Of a stretch of DNA of 64,000 nucleotides, positions 41,795-50,514 are shown in pieces; within the stretch, counting starts at the first letter, position 1; each line of letters opens with the position of its first letter. The notes below the pieces were generated by a model. It saw only the letters and a list, made by a program, of their open reading frames with translations. It did not search any database and had not been told where the DNA came from. A program made the position numbers and the translations under genes. Source of the DNA: Algoriphagus sp. (GTDB lineage Bacteria; Bacteroidota; Bacteroidia; Cytophagales; Cyclobacteriaceae); NCBI RefSeq assembly GCF_013373065.1, contig NZ_JABXIN010000002.1, positions 124,001 to 188,000 on the forward strand, in the 5' to 3' direction.

Positions 41795-44563
41795 TTATCG
41801 ATTTTCCTGATTGATCGTAAAAGTGCCTGAAATTGGCTTGCCATCCAAACTCAATCCCCGAATCTCGACACGCATAGGACCGACCGAATCATTTGTGAAA
41901 AAGCTGATTTCAACCTCACCGGATTCATCTGTTACCAGGCTTCCATTCCAATACAAGGTCTTTCTCAAATCCTGGTTGGGTGATTCCATACCTGCATCAT
42001 AAGAAAACTCGAAAAAACTTCTCGGAACCTCATATCCTTCCACAACAAATTCTGAAAGGGCTGAAGGGATTGCCATTTGTCGCTCCGGACTCATCCCATC
42101 TTTTAAATAAATCGCTATGACTCCATTTCTTCCTTGATCTCCCAGCATAGAGACGGTTCTGGAAACAATTTCTACACGATCAATATCATTCGGATTGATG
42201 TTGCGGAGATTATCCGCTGCGGTGGCATCGGGAGCAGAAACCAAAATCGCCCCGTTAACCATCACAATAGGTTCCATCGATCCAAAAACAGAAGTGGCAC
42301 CTCCCCGAAGACGGATTTGTTGTTTTCCACTTGCACCAGCGACCGTCACCCGCATTCCGGGTACATTTCCTGCCAAACTGTTCACCAAATCTACCGCACT
42401 ACCCGTAGCCAAAATTTTATCACTCGTGACCACAAAATCCGGATTACCATAAATCGCTCCTGAAGATGGGAATGCTTTTTCGTCTACCTCTACCTCTTCC
42501 AATTCCACAAACTCTTCCCTAGCGAGGTCACGCTGAGGCCCTCCAGTCCCCTCTTTAATATTAGGCCAATCTACATTCGGGAAAGAGGCGATAGGAGCTG
42601 AAAGGGACTCCAGATATTCCACTTCCGGTAAAGGCCTACCTTTAGAATCCAAGCCTTGAATTGCCAAACGCATAGGGCCATAGAATTCCATTTCCTCCAG
42701 GGCAAACTCTCCATTTCGATTGGCTTCCAACTCAACAATCCCCTCAAAACCATTAACAAAAACTGTTACATCTCCGGCTGTCCCTTTTCCCTTTTGGTCT
42801 TTCAACAAAAACTGCTCATTCAGGCTTTTTTCGATGGTGTAAGAAAATCGATCCAAGCCAACCGATTCTGGTATTTTTTCAAGCTCCAAAGAACTTGTAC
42901 TTACAGCCCCTTCTAAAACTGGTTGTACTTGTGTCAAATCATATACGGAAACGGCTATACGGGCAGCTAGAGGTTTTCCTGTCAACTCTTGGGTATTGAT
43001 TTTCAAATTGACTTTTTCCCTTTTTCCGTACTGAGCACGATCCGCATTCACCTTGACAAGTTCTGAAACCATCTGATTTGAACTGGATTTTTCCACTTCC
43101 TCACTAGACTTCAGAATCAAAAGCGGCTTGGTAAAGTAATGATCTGGACCATAATTCCGATTCCAGTTGGTATAGGCTCTGAGGAAAAAATGATGCCCAG
43201 ACAAAGAGTCCGGGATGAAAAAACTACCTCCGGCAGCCCCTTCGAAGATTTTATATTTCTTTCGAAACAAAAAGTCTCTATCCTCAGAAATCAACTCCAC
43301 ATGCAACACCTCACTTAACTCATTCTTAAGGTATGGATTCCCGTAATTAATGAAGGCTTGAAAAAACACTTCCTCTCCCTCCTGATAGTAAGGCCGATCA
43401 GTGTGAAGATAGATTCGTTCTTGGTAATTAGCAGCTGTTTTATCTAGATTCTGAAGTTGAATCGCTCGTTCTGCATCATAATCCAAAGGCAACATGGATG
43501 CTACTCGCCTACGGTCCATATCTCCTGAAAAAACCACATCCTGTGGATTGAGGATCATACCATTTTCACGAACCCGAACTTTCCCCCCATTCACTTCTAG
43601 CCAAGAAACCGGATAGGGAGCATCCCGATAGGTATTTTGTTGACTATAACCTTTCTGATAATGAATCTCAATTCTCCCTTTGAGGTTTATCCAATACTCC
43701 CCAGGTTTATCCGCAGGAACAACCAATTGCTCGGGTTTGTAAGGAATAACGGATTTTCCGAGTTCGTTGGCAAAAATATCCGAACGCATATTTCGGGAAT
43801 CGGCACCGCCCGGTTTGTCACCATAAAGAAAAAAACCTTCCTTTTCATGGGTACCGGCAATCATTGCCCGAAACATATTTTGGGGAGATTTTCGATACAC
43901 CTCCATGCGATTTTTCTCCCATTCCTCTTCTTGCCCGGAAGCCTCCGGACTCAATTCTTCAAACCGAGCTGCACCCGAAATTCGGTAATTCATCGGATTG
44001 TCGAAGAATTCCTTCAAGTCAAAGGTGATTTTATAACCTAGGTAGTTGTTAACCAATTCAATGGGCAGTTGAGAACTCGCTAAAAAGGTGTTTTTTTCAT
44101 CAGAGGGAGGGAAATCTATCACCCATGGATTTTCAATCTCTGTTTTTGCAGCGACTAAATCATTCCCTAAAAACAGATTCTCAAACTTTCGCAGATCCCG
44201 TTCCCAAGTTTTGTCCCGTTTGGCTTTAATTTCCACATCCGATAGCTCCGTTTCAAGAGGCTTTAGAGACACATTCAGGGTGAGCTTACCACCCGGATTT
44301 AGAGTTACCGGCTTGGTCACCGCCTCATAACCCATAAACGAAAACCCTATTTCCGTCGCTCCCGGTTGCAGTTCCTCCAAGATATATACCCCATCCAAAT
44401 CGGTAGTTGTCGAAATCGTAGTATTATTGATAAAGACATTACAGAAAGGAAGCGTTTCTCCGGTTTCCGCATCTTTTACTATACCGGATACGGTACTTGT
44501 CTGTGAAAATCCTATCTGGATAAAAAAGAAGATTAGGAAATGGATTAGCAAAAGTTTTTTCAA
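41795..44563 (-). CDS. Carboxypeptidase-like regulatory and TonB-plug domain protein without receptor barrel
   Basis: 922 residues beginning with TTG at 44563. It has a signal peptide (1-20, ending GFSQ) and a carboxypeptidase-D regulatory domain (about 22-105, 'VSGIVKDAETGETLPFCNVFI'). Beta-sandwich modules of the alpha-2-macroglobulin MG type follow ('RIYLHTDRPYYQEGEEVFFQAF' near 385-405). The plug domain comes late (about 690-800, 'LVNSLAGNVPGMRV' and 'GDQGRNGVIAIYL'), with a final MG-like strand set. There is no 22-strand barrel, so it is not a transporter. It is the first gene of the sigma-factor operon and probably engages an outer-membrane partner. Confidence 0.8.
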   Translation of the reverse strand: MKKLLLIHFLIFFFIQIGFSQTSTVSGIVKDAETGETLPFCNVFINNTTISTTTDLDGVYILEELQPGATEIGFSFMGYEAVTKPVTLNPGGKLTLNVSLKPLETELSDVEIKAKRDKTWERDLRKFENLFLGNDLVAAKTEIENPWVIDFPPSDEKNTFLASSQLPIELVNNYLGYKITFDLKEFFDNPMNYRISGAARFEELSPEASGQEEEWEKNRMEVYRKSPQNMFRAMIAGTHEKEGFFLYGDKPGGADSRNMRSDIFANELGKSVIPYKPEQLVVPADKPGEYWINLKGRIEIHYQKGYSQQNTYRDAPYPVSWLEVNGGKVRVRENGMILNPQDVVFSGDMDRRRVASMLPLDYDAERAIQLQNLDKTAANYQERIYLHTDRPYYQEGEEVFFQAFINYGNPYLKNELSEVLHVELISEDRDFLFRKKYKIFEGAAGGSFFIPDSLSGHHFFLRAYTNWNRNYGPDHYFTKPLLILKSSEEVEKSSSNQMVSELVKVNADRAQYGKREKVNLKINTQELTGKPLAARIAVSVYDLTQVQPVLEGAVSTSSLELEKIPESVGLDRFSYTIEKSLNEQFLLKDQKGKGTAGDVTVFVNGFEGIVELEANRNGEFALEEMEFYGPMRLAIQGLDSKGRPLPEVEYLESLSAPIASFPNVDWPNIKEGTGGPQRDLAREEFVELEEVEVDEKAFPSSGAIYGNPDFVVTSDKILATGSAVDLVNSLAGNVPGMRVTVAGASGKQQIRLRGGATSVFGSMEPIVMVNGAILVSAPDATAADNLRNINPNDIDRVEIVSRTVSMLGDQGRNGVIAIYLKDGMSPERQMAIPSALSEFVVEGYEVPRSFFEFSYDAGMESPNQDLRKTLYWNGSLVTDESGEVEISFFTNDSVGPMRVEIRGLSLDGKPISGTFTINQENR

Positions 44564-44712
44564 AGGAGCTAAACGGTTTAGTTTGGGTTGAAATTACTGA
44601 ATTGGTCGGTAATTTTTCTTCACTTTAAAACGAAGAAAAAGGATTCAAGTTGAGCAAGGGGAAAATCAGCGCCTTTTGGAAAAACGCTTGGATTCCATCA
44701 TATCCAGAAAAC

Positions 44713-44736
44713 GAAAAAGCTCCTTGCGGAGCCTTT
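44713..44736 (-). terminator. Terminator of gltX-small acidic/basic protein operon
   Basis: On the minus strand GGCTCC GCAA GGAGC is followed by TTTTTCG. The stem begins at the stop codon of the small gene. Confidence 0.75.
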
Positions 44737-44950
44737 ACTTTTCATCTTCTTCAGAGCCACCTTTAATCTCATCCAAATCGTCTCGATCTTTGAGCTTTTT
44801 ATCTTCTACATTTTTATTGAGAAACTCGTTGATCTTATCGATGGAAAAGCTGGAAGATATTTCTCCAAAGGAATCAATCTCCATTTTAAATCCTTTCAAA
44901 TCCTCATGGACTTTGGGCTCTTCGTTTTTCTTTTTTTTCTTTTTACTCAT
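44735..44950 (-). CDS. Small highly charged protein downstream of gltX
   Basis: 71 residues with a Lys-rich start ('SKKKKKKNEEPKVHEDLKGF') and an acidic tail ending 'GGSEEDEK'; the middle 'MEIDSFGEISSSFSIDKINEFLNKNV' could form a helix. I do not recognise the family. It is probably real: it is only 11 bp after gltX on the same strand, has ATG and a terminator placed right at its stop, and its charge pattern is not that of an antisense shadow. It may be a nucleic-acid- or ribosome-associated protein, which is inference only. Confidence 0.75.
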   Translation of the reverse strand: MSKKKKKKNEEPKVHEDLKGFKMEIDSFGEISSSFSIDKINEFLNKNVEDKKLKDRDDLDEIKGGSEEDEK

Positions 44951-44961
44951 GGTATTTCCGA

Positions 44962-46500
44962 TTACTGAGCAAGCGGCAACGATTCCAAGGCAAATCGGAT
45001 TCTTCGCGCAACTTCCTGAGGACCTAAGATAGCAAATATCTCCATCAAATCCGGACCCGCGCCCAGCCCTGTGACGGAAAGCCGAACGGCCTGCATGACC
45101 TTCCCAAGCTTGATCCCCTCTGCTTCTGCAGTTGATTCCAAAAGCAATTTAGCCGTCACCGCATAAAATTGTCCTTCGAAAGAATCCAACTTCTCTTGGT
45201 AAGCAGAAAGCACCTGAACCGCATCCGCATTCCATTTTTTTGATACGACCTGCTCATCAAATTTCTCTGGAGCAATAACGATGAAACGACTTTCTTGCCA
45301 CATTTCAGCAGGGAAAGAAACTCTTCCCTTTGTTAGCGCAGCAATCGCTTCCGCTGTTTCTCCGGAAATCTGGAAACCATCTTTTTCGGCACTACCTTGA
45401 ACATAAGGTGCCAATTCAGCATCAGATTTAGCTCGAAGATATTGTTCATTGTACCACTTGGCCTTGGCGATGTCAAACTTGGTTCCTGCCTTTCCAATGC
45501 GTTCAATGGAGAATGCTTCAATCAATTCCTCCTTGGTGAATAGCTCTCGATCATCCCCAGGATTCCAACCCAAAAAGGCTAAGAAATTCAACAAAGCCTC
45601 AGGCAGATAGCCCTGCTCTCTGAAACCGGAAGCTGTTTCTCCAGTCGTCTCATTTTTCCAGTCAATTGGGAATACCGGGAAACCTAATCGGTCACCATCC
45701 CGCTTGGAAAGTTTGCCATTTCCATCCGGCTTCAGCAATAAAGGCAAATGAGCGAATTCCGGCATGGTATCCTCCCAACCAAAATAGCGATATAACAACA
45801 CGTGCAAAGGAGCAGAAGGCAACCACTCCTCACCTCGGATTACATGGGTAATTCCCATCAGATGATCATCTACAATATTTGCTAGGTGATAGGTCGGCAT
45901 TCCATCCGACTTCATCAATACTTTATCATCCAAGGTAGAAGAATGTACCATGACCCAACCTCGAATTTGATCATGCAGACGGACTTCTTCTTTTCGAGGA
46001 ATTTTAACACGAATTACATAGGGCTCTCCCGAAGCCAATCGCTCCTTCACTTCATCCTCAGGTAGGGTGAGGGAGTTTTTCATTTGCATTCGAGTGATGC
46101 TATTGTATTGCGGTTGTACAACTCGAGCAGCGGTCAATCGCTCACGCATCGCTTCCAATTCTTCAGCAGTATCAAAAGCATAATAAGCCAGTCCCTTTTC
46201 AACTAGACTCAAGGCATACTTCATGTAATCCGGCTTTCGTTCTGATTGCCTATATGGACCAACTGCACCTGGATTCCAGGGGCTTTCATCGGGAGTTATT
46301 CCCAACCAATCCAAGGAATCCTTGATATACATTTCAGCTCCCGGAACATAGCGGGCCTGATCCGTATCTTCTATTCGGAGAATGAATTTTCCTTGGTATT
46401 TTTTAGCAAAAAGGTAATTGTAAAGGGCTGTACGAACTCCACCAATATGTAAAGGTCCTGTGGGGGACGGGGCAAAACGTACGCGAACTTCTCTGCTCAT
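44962..46500 (-). CDS. gltX: Glutamyl-tRNA synthetase
   Basis: Class I aminoacyl-tRNA synthetase of 512 residues that charges tRNA-Glu (and perhaps tRNA-Gln). 'RFAPSPTGPLHIGGVRTALY' carries the HIGH-type motif near 18-21, 'RIEDTDQARY' lies near 43-52, and 'KLSKRDGD' near 264-271 is the KMSKS loop. The C-terminal helical anticodon-binding domain is complete ('GKVMQAVRLSVTGLGAGPDL'). A TATCTTTG -7 box lies 62 bases upstream. A small charged gene follows in the operon. Confidence 0.97.
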   Translation of the reverse strand: MSREVRVRFAPSPTGPLHIGGVRTALYNYLFAKKYQGKFILRIEDTDQARYVPGAEMYIKDSLDWLGITPDESPWNPGAVGPYRQSERKPDYMKYALSLVEKGLAYYAFDTAEELEAMRERLTAARVVQPQYNSITRMQMKNSLTLPEDEVKERLASGEPYVIRVKIPRKEEVRLHDQIRGWVMVHSSTLDDKVLMKSDGMPTYHLANIVDDHLMGITHVIRGEEWLPSAPLHVLLYRYFGWEDTMPEFAHLPLLLKPDGNGKLSKRDGDRLGFPVFPIDWKNETTGETASGFREQGYLPEALLNFLAFLGWNPGDDRELFTKEELIEAFSIERIGKAGTKFDIAKAKWYNEQYLRAKSDAELAPYVQGSAEKDGFQISGETAEAIAALTKGRVSFPAEMWQESRFIVIAPEKFDEQVVSKKWNADAVQVLSAYQEKLDSFEGQFYAVTAKLLLESTAEAEGIKLGKVMQAVRLSVTGLGAGPDLMEIFAILGPQEVARRIRFALESLPLAQ

Positions 46501-46561
46501 GGGTTTTGGATATGCTTAGCTTTAAACAGGCAAATTTGCCTTCATGTTTTCAATGAAGCTG

Positions 46562-46569
46562 CAAAGATA
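46562..46569 (-). promoter_or_regulatory. -7 box (TATCTTTG) for gltX
   Basis: On the minus strand CCCTATCTTTGCAGC fits TAnnTTTG. The 12-mer CCCTATCTTTGC is shared with the rpsP promoter at 49305-49312. Confidence 0.65.
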
Positions 46570-46642
46570 GGGATTTGTCAGGGAAAGGTTGGGTTTCAAA
46601 TCCGACCAAAGGTATAATATGCACGAACAAAAATTTAGACTG

Positions 46643-46924
46643 CTACAGATCCCGATCAATCAAGACCATTATTCCCAAAAATATCAGAAACTTCACTCCT
46701 GCAATCACACAAAAAACAGTAAGTATTTGATCAGGGCTTAGAACTGGCAATAGGTCAGATATCTCTGGTTCAATACGAATATTCCATTCTCGAAAAAATC
46801 CCGTCGTTGACAAATAAGCAAAAAAGAAAAATAAGAAAGCAAAGCCTGCAAAAAGCACTTCCGCCAATTTTACAACGATCTTACCCAATCGTAATCCTGG
46901 ATCTATTGTAGCCGATGAATTCAT
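46643..46924 (-). CDS. Small two-helix membrane protein of unknown function
   Basis: 93 residues with two hydrophobic helices (about 20-42 and 68-88), a periplasmic-looking loop with Trp and acidic residues between them, and a short charged end. I do not recognise a family. It lies between rplS and gltX on the same strand, but the terminator after rplS separates it from the ribosomal operon. ATG 46924 follows within about 30 bp of that hairpin. The gene is plausible but lightly supported. Confidence 0.6.
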   Translation of the reverse strand: MNSSATIDPGLRLGKIVVKLAEVLFAGFAFLFFFFAYLSTTGFFREWNIRIEPEISDLLPVLSPDQILTVFCVIAGVKFLIFLGIMVLIDRDL

Positions 46925-46956
46925 AAATCAAGATTCTCAGGAATGAATTTAGGCAA

Positions 46957-46991
46957 TAAAAAAAGGAACCCAAAACTGAGTTCCTTTTATC
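46957..46991 (-). terminator. Terminator of the rpsP-rimM-trmD-rplS operon
   Basis: On the minus strand AAAGGAACTC / GGGTTCCTTT pairs around a short loop and is followed by TTTTTT, starting about 17 bases after the rplS stop. Confidence 0.88.
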
Positions 46992-47007
46992 TGTAATCGG
47001 TTGAAGC

Positions 47008-47373
47008 TTAGTGCTTCACCTGAATTTTTTCCTTGATTCGGGCAGCCTTACCTTGACGTCCTCTCAAGTAGAACAATCTAGCTCTACGTACTTTACCTTG
47101 TCTCAAAACTTCGATTTTCTCGATAGCTGGAGAAAGGATAGGGAAGATACGCTCTACACCGATTCCGTTAGAAATCTTTCGTACTGTGAAGGTCTCTCCG
47201 TTAGAGTTAGGATTCTTTCGCTGAATCACAGTTCCTTGGAACTGCTGTACCCGCTCCTTGTTACCTTCTTTGATTCGTACGTGGACGTTGATAGTATCAC
47301 CGGCTTTGAAAGAAGGGAATTTAGCTCTTGCTTCGTTGTATTCCGCTTCTACAATTTTCATTAGTTCGCTCAT
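47008..47373 (-). CDS. rplS: 50S ribosomal protein L19
   Basis: Large-subunit protein at the 30S-50S interface, 121 residues. '[29 protein letters not shown]' (about 19-47) and '[28 protein letters not shown]' (about 62-89) are the family core, followed by the basic '[26 protein letters not shown]' end. It is the last gene of the rpsP-rimM-trmD-rplS operon, 51 bp after trmD, and is followed by a terminator. Confidence 0.98.
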   Translation of the reverse strand: MSELMKIVEAEYNEARAKFPSFKAGDTINVHVRIKEGNKERVQQFQGTVIQRKNPNSNGETFTVRKISNGIGVERIFPILSPAIEKIEVLRQGKVRRARLFYLRGRQGKAARIKEKIQVKH

Positions 47374-47424
47374 AGCTTCTATATTTTATGCTTTCGCTGT
47401 TTGGCCAACACGTGGCTTATTGAA

Positions 47425-48141
47425 TTACTTTTTTCTCTTCTTTAAATCGCTTTCACCCAATCCGGACTTCGCCCACAAGTCGGGTCTTCGTTCACGGGTT
47501 CTACGAACCGAGGCTTCAAATCTCCATTCATTAATCTTTGCTTCATGACCTGAAAGAAGAACATCCGGCACCTGCATTCCCTGCCATTCAGCAGGACGAG
47601 TATAAACCGGCGGTGCCAACAGATGGTCCTGAAAGGAATCTGTTAACGCTGAGGTTTCATCATTCAGTACGCCAGGGATTAATCGAATTACGGCATCTGC
47701 CACAACAGCAGCGGCCAGCTCTCCTCCCGACAATACAAAATCTCCGATACTGATTTCCTTGGTAATGTATCGCTCCCGAATTCGCTCGTCTACGCCTTTG
47801 TAATGCCCACAAAGGATGAGTAGATTTTGCTGCAGTGAAAGCGAATTAGCCATGGGTTGATCAAAAGTCTCTCCATCAGGGGTCATGTAAATGATTTCAT
47901 CATATACCCGCTGACTTTGAAGGCTTTCGATACAGGCAGCTATCGGTTCGACCATCATCACCATGCCTGCTCCTCCACCAAAAGCATAATCGTCGACTTG
48001 CTTTTGCTTTCCGGTAGCGTAGTCACGCAAATTGTGAACCTTTACTGAGGCTAGTCCTTTTTCTTCCGCCCGTTTTAGAATGGAATGTGAAAAAGGCCCT
48101 TCCAAGAGTCCAGGTACCACACTGATGATATCGATGTGCAT
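47425..48141 (-). CDS. trmD: tRNA (guanine37-N1)-methyltransferase
   Basis: SPOUT methyltransferase that makes m1G37 in tRNAs with G36, preventing +1 frameshifts. 238 residues. '[22 protein letters not shown]' start, '[13 protein letters not shown]' near 51-63, the trefoil knot '[14 protein letters not shown]' near 109-122, and '[14 protein letters not shown]' near 131-144 are all intact, and the Asp of '[13 protein letters not shown]' is present. It follows rimM by 3 bp. Confidence 0.98.
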   Translation of the reverse strand: MHIDIISVVPGLLEGPFSHSILKRAEEKGLASVKVHNLRDYATGKQKQVDDYAFGGGAGMVMMVEPIAACIESLQSQRVYDEIIYMTPDGETFDQPMANSLSLQQNLLILCGHYKGVDERIRERYITKEISIGDFVLSGGELAAAVVADAVIRLIPGVLNDETSALTDSFQDHLLAPPVYTRPAEWQGMQVPDVLLSGHEAKINEWRFEASVRRTRERRPDLWAKSGLGESDLKKRKK

Positions 48142-48144
48142 GTC

Positions 48145-48675
48145 TCAGTCTTCCAGATAAATGTCAAGCAATCCTTCGGGTAATCGGCAGAAAACTTTTT
48201 TCGCTGCCTTGTCCACCTTGGTTAGAATTTCATCCTGAATAGGAATCAGAATTTCCTTGCCTTGGTGTTTGACGCCTAAAAGATCTTGGGTTTCCAAGTC
48301 GTAGATGGTTTCTACGGGGCCTAAAACTCCGTTTTTTTCATCCTCTACTTCAAACCCAATTAATTCGTGGTAGTAGTATTGGTCTTCACCTAACTCTGGC
48401 AAAGCGGTCAGGGGAAGATAAATTCCCGATCCAACCAAAGGCTCTACCTGTTCGATGGTATCGAAGTCCTCAAACTTGGCCAAGGCCTTATTTCCAGACT
48501 GAAGAACGAAATGTTCCAAAAAGAATGGAACCAAGCGTCCTTTTTGTTCGATAAAGATGTGTTCCAGATCTTCATAATCTTCTGGATAATCCACATCAAG
48601 AACGACCATCACTTCTCCACGAAGTCCATGAACTTTGGCCACATAGCCTACTTGAAAGCATTGCTCCTTGTTCAT
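48145..48675 (-). CDS. rimM: Ribosome maturation factor RimM
   Basis: 30S assembly factor that binds ribosomal protein S19, 176 residues in two domains. The N-terminal barrel is 'FQVGYVAKVHGLRGEVMVVLDVDYPEDY' (about 7-34), and the C-terminal PRC-barrel is 'YYYHELIGFEVEDEKNGVLGPV' through 'LIPIQDEILTKVDKAAKKVFCRLPEGLLDIY'. Order and spacing with trmD (3 bp) and rpsP (14 bp) show a single operon. Confidence 0.96.
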   Translation of the reverse strand: MNKEQCFQVGYVAKVHGLRGEVMVVLDVDYPEDYEDLEHIFIEQKGRLVPFFLEHFVLQSGNKALAKFEDFDTIEQVEPLVGSGIYLPLTALPELGEDQYYYHELIGFEVEDEKNGVLGPVETIYDLETQDLLGVKHQGKEILIPIQDEILTKVDKAAKKVFCRLPEGLLDIYLED

Positions 48676-48689
48676 GGGGAGATTTTCTA

Positions 48690-49250
48690 TTAAGCTTCTG
48701 TTGCTTCTTCGCCTTCTGCGGAAGCTTCAGGAGCTGCATCTTCAGCGGCTTCTTCGGCAGGAGCTTCAGCTGCAGCAGCAGCTGCTTTTGCTTCTTCTTC
48801 TCTTGCTTTGATCGCGTCTAGACGAGCCTGATTCTTAGCGGCTTCAGCTTCAAGCGCTTTTTGACGAGCTTCTTCTTTTGCCTTACCGATAGAGTCTACT
48901 TTGCTTTGGATCTTAGCTTCTTTCTCAGCTACCCAAGCTTCAAATTTCGCGTCCGCTTGTTCTTGCGTAATCGCACCTTTCACCACTCCGATTTGGAGGT
49001 GTTTTTTAAGCATTACCCCTCTGTAAGACAGCATTGCCTTTACCGTATCGGTAGGCTGGGCTCCGTTCAACAACCACTGTAGAGCGCGCTCATTGTTGAT
49101 GTTGATCGATGCAGGGTTCGTGTTCGGATTGTAAGTTCCGATTTTCTCGATGAAGCGTCCATCCCGTGGAGCTCTCGCATCAGCGACAACCACGTCATAA
49201 ATGGCCATTTTCTTTCTGCCTCGACGTGCTAATCTGATTTTTACTGACAT
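48690..49250 (-). CDS. rpsP: 30S ribosomal protein S16 with Ala/Glu-rich C-terminal extension
   Basis: Residues 1-85 are ordinary S16 ('[41 protein letters not shown]', '[19 protein letters not shown]'). The protein then continues to 186 residues with '[21 protein letters not shown]', a long charged coil and a low-complexity Ala/Glu tail. E. coli S16 has only 82 residues. Bacteroidota S16 proteins often carry such tails, but the role of the tail is unknown. The gene starts the operon and has a -7 box and a leader hairpin. Confidence 0.97.
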   Translation of the reverse strand: MSVKIRLARRGRKKMAIYDVVVADARAPRDGRFIEKIGTYNPNTNPASININNERALQWLLNGAQPTDTVKAMLSYRGVMLKKHLQIGVVKGAITQEQADAKFEAWVAEKEAKIQSKVDSIGKAKEEARQKALEAEAAKNQARLDAIKAREEEAKAAAAAAEAPAEEAAEDAAPEASAEGEEATEA

Positions 49251-49272
49251 AGTTTATTTTTGTTTGTTTAGC

Positions 49273-49291
49273 GGATGGAACCCGTCCATCC
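49273..49291 (-). promoter_or_regulatory. Leader hairpin before rpsP
   Basis: A perfect 7-bp stem GGATGGA / TCCATCC with a 5-base loop lies in the predicted 5' leader, between the -7 box and the rpsP ATG. It could serve ribosomal-protein autoregulation, but no known leader motif is recognised. Confidence 0.45.
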
Positions 49292-49304
49292 TAAATTTGG
49301 AGTG

Positions 49305-49312
49305 CAAAGATA
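49305..49312 (-). promoter_or_regulatory. -7 box (TATCTTTG) of the rpsP operon
   Basis: On the minus strand CCCTATCTTTGCACT matches TAnnTTTG and shares a 12-mer with the gltX promoter. The predicted leader is about 48 bases. Confidence 0.65.
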
Positions 49313-49551
49313 GGGTAAATCTCTGAATCCCCATAAGTTGACTCGAGAATATTTATGGGTTTTTTGGCAATTCTAGTATCTTGCCAATCCTTTTTGGCCC
49401 CGTACCTGCCTGCCGGTAGACAGGGTTCAATGGATACCAAAACAGGATCGGATAGGAAATAGAAGATTTCTAAAGATTAAGTCGCTACTTTTCTATTTGA
49501 AATTATACTTGTTGAAAGATATCCGAAAGCTCAACCAATACTTGAAATAAT
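49313..49551. other. Intergenic region with a REP-like palindrome
   Basis: This 239-bp stretch before tRNA-Arg has no gene. At 49405-49424 it holds CCTGCCTGCCGGTAGACAGG, an imperfect palindrome (16 of 20 positions self-complementary) of the kind found as dispersed intergenic repeats in Bacteroidota. Nothing else is recognisable. Confidence 0.55.
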
Positions 49552-49623
49552 GGCCCCGTAGTTCAATGGATAGAATAGAAGTTTCCTAAACTTTAGATAC
49601 AGGTTCGATTCCTGTCGGGGCTA
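49552..49623 (+). tRNA. tRNA-Arg (anticodon CCU)
   Basis: The cloverleaf folds by eye. The acceptor stem is GGCCCCG (49552-49558) with CGGGGCT (49616-49622) and one G-U pair. The D-arm is GTTC/GAAT, the anticodon stem GAAGT/ACTTT with loop TTCCTAA, so the anticodon CCT is at 49585-49587, reading AGG. The T-arm ACAGG-TTCGATT-CCTGT is perfect. The discriminator is A, and the CCA end is not encoded. The variable loop is short (class I). Confidence 0.93.
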
Positions 49624-49702
49624 CTACCTTCTTTCCAAAAAAGAATTGAGATTTTTTGAAATCAGTTTTCAGAACAGTCTCAAGGAAAAAACTTCATGAA
49701 GA

Positions 49703-50245
49703 ATGAAAAAAATTCTTTTACCCATTTTCCTTTCAATTTTCCTTTCGAATTGTACAGAAAAGCCGAAAGAAAGTAGTTTCTCCTACCATCCAAAACAACT
49801 TTCTTCCCTTTCAGAATATCTACTTGAAAGCGGCTATTCGCAAATACAAATGGAAAAAGAAAAATCCGGACATCTCCATCTCAAAGGAAAAATAAACGGA
49901 GTGGAGGCCAACTTCATTTTAGATACCGGTGCAGGATTAACGATCATCGAAACGAAACGGAAAAACAAATTCAAAATGAAATCAAACGCTGCTGAAAGTA
50001 CCGGAACAGGTGCTGGAGGAGCAAATCTTAGAATTGAAAATTCCAAAAATAACACCATCGAAATCGGCAATATTAAACTAGAAAACTATCAATTGGCCTT
50101 AATGACCCTAAACCATGTCAATACGGCATTTACTAGTTTGGGAATAAAAGAAACTGACGGAATCATAGGAGCTGATATATTATCTGATCAAGAAGCTATC
50201 ATCGACTATACCAACCTCATCCTGTATCTGAAAAATTCTAAGTAA
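49703..50245 (+). CDS. Retropepsin-like aspartic protease, lipoprotein
   Basis: 180 residues. The signal peptide ends in a lipobox ('FLSNC', Cys17). The mature protein has one retropepsin-type lobe: 'GVEANFILDTGAGLTII' with the catalytic DTGA at about 78-81, the flap region, then 'KETDGIIGADIL' with the hydrophobic-Gly 'IIGADIL' loop. Such single-lobe enzymes act as dimers. The substrate is unknown. It is the first gene after tRNA-Arg, and the next plus-strand sequence is an hchA remnant, so the neighbourhood may be variable DNA. Confidence 0.85.
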   Translation: MKKILLPIFLSIFLSNCTEKPKESSFSYHPKQLSSLSEYLLESGYSQIQMEKEKSGHLHLKGKINGVEANFILDTGAGLTIIETKRKNKFKMKSNAAESTGTGAGGANLRIENSKNNTIEIGNIKLENYQLALMTLNHVNTAFTSLGIKETDGIIGADILSDQEAIIDYTNLILYLKNSK

Positions 50246-50295
50246 AACACTAGGGAGACTTAATTTAATTACCAGGTTTTTCTTTTTTTAAACTT

Positions 50296-50514
50296 AACCA
50301 AACCCCATTGATCGGTTACATGCCAGGACATTTGACTTGGGAATTTGGAAAAGAACTTCAAAAGCTAGGTGTAGAAATTATCAATAGAAAAGCGGATAAA
50401 ACTGTGTTTCGTGATCGGAATCTAATTATTGGAGCAAGTCCCGATGCAGCCAATAATTTTGGAAGATTAGCTGCTGAGGCTTTGCTTCAAAAAGTTTCCA
50501 ACTTGCCGTCTTAA
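50296..50514 (+). pseudogene. hchA/Hsp31 (protein deglycase/glyoxalase III) C-terminal remnant
   Basis: The frame 50296-50514 encodes only the last 72 or so residues of an Hsp31-type DJ-1 family protein: 'NQTPLIGYMPGHLTW', 'FGKELQKLGVEIIN' and 'DRNLIIGASPDAANNFGRLA' align well with the C-terminus of E. coli HchA (283 residues). The catalytic nucleophile region is absent, and an in-frame TAA is at 50266. Upstream sequence has no homology, so about three quarters of the gene is missing. It has no proper start (only TTG 50308). I read it as the relic of a deletion or recombination event. Confidence 0.85.

Noticed and set aside
41795-44563. TonB-dependent transporter
   Set aside because: The plug domain is near the C-terminus and is followed only by an MG-like module; there is no room for a 22-strand barrel.
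50308-50514. The hchA fragment as a functional small gene starting at TTG
   Set aside because: Homology extends upstream of the TTG and then stops abruptly; no catalytic region or convincing ribosome-binding site is present.
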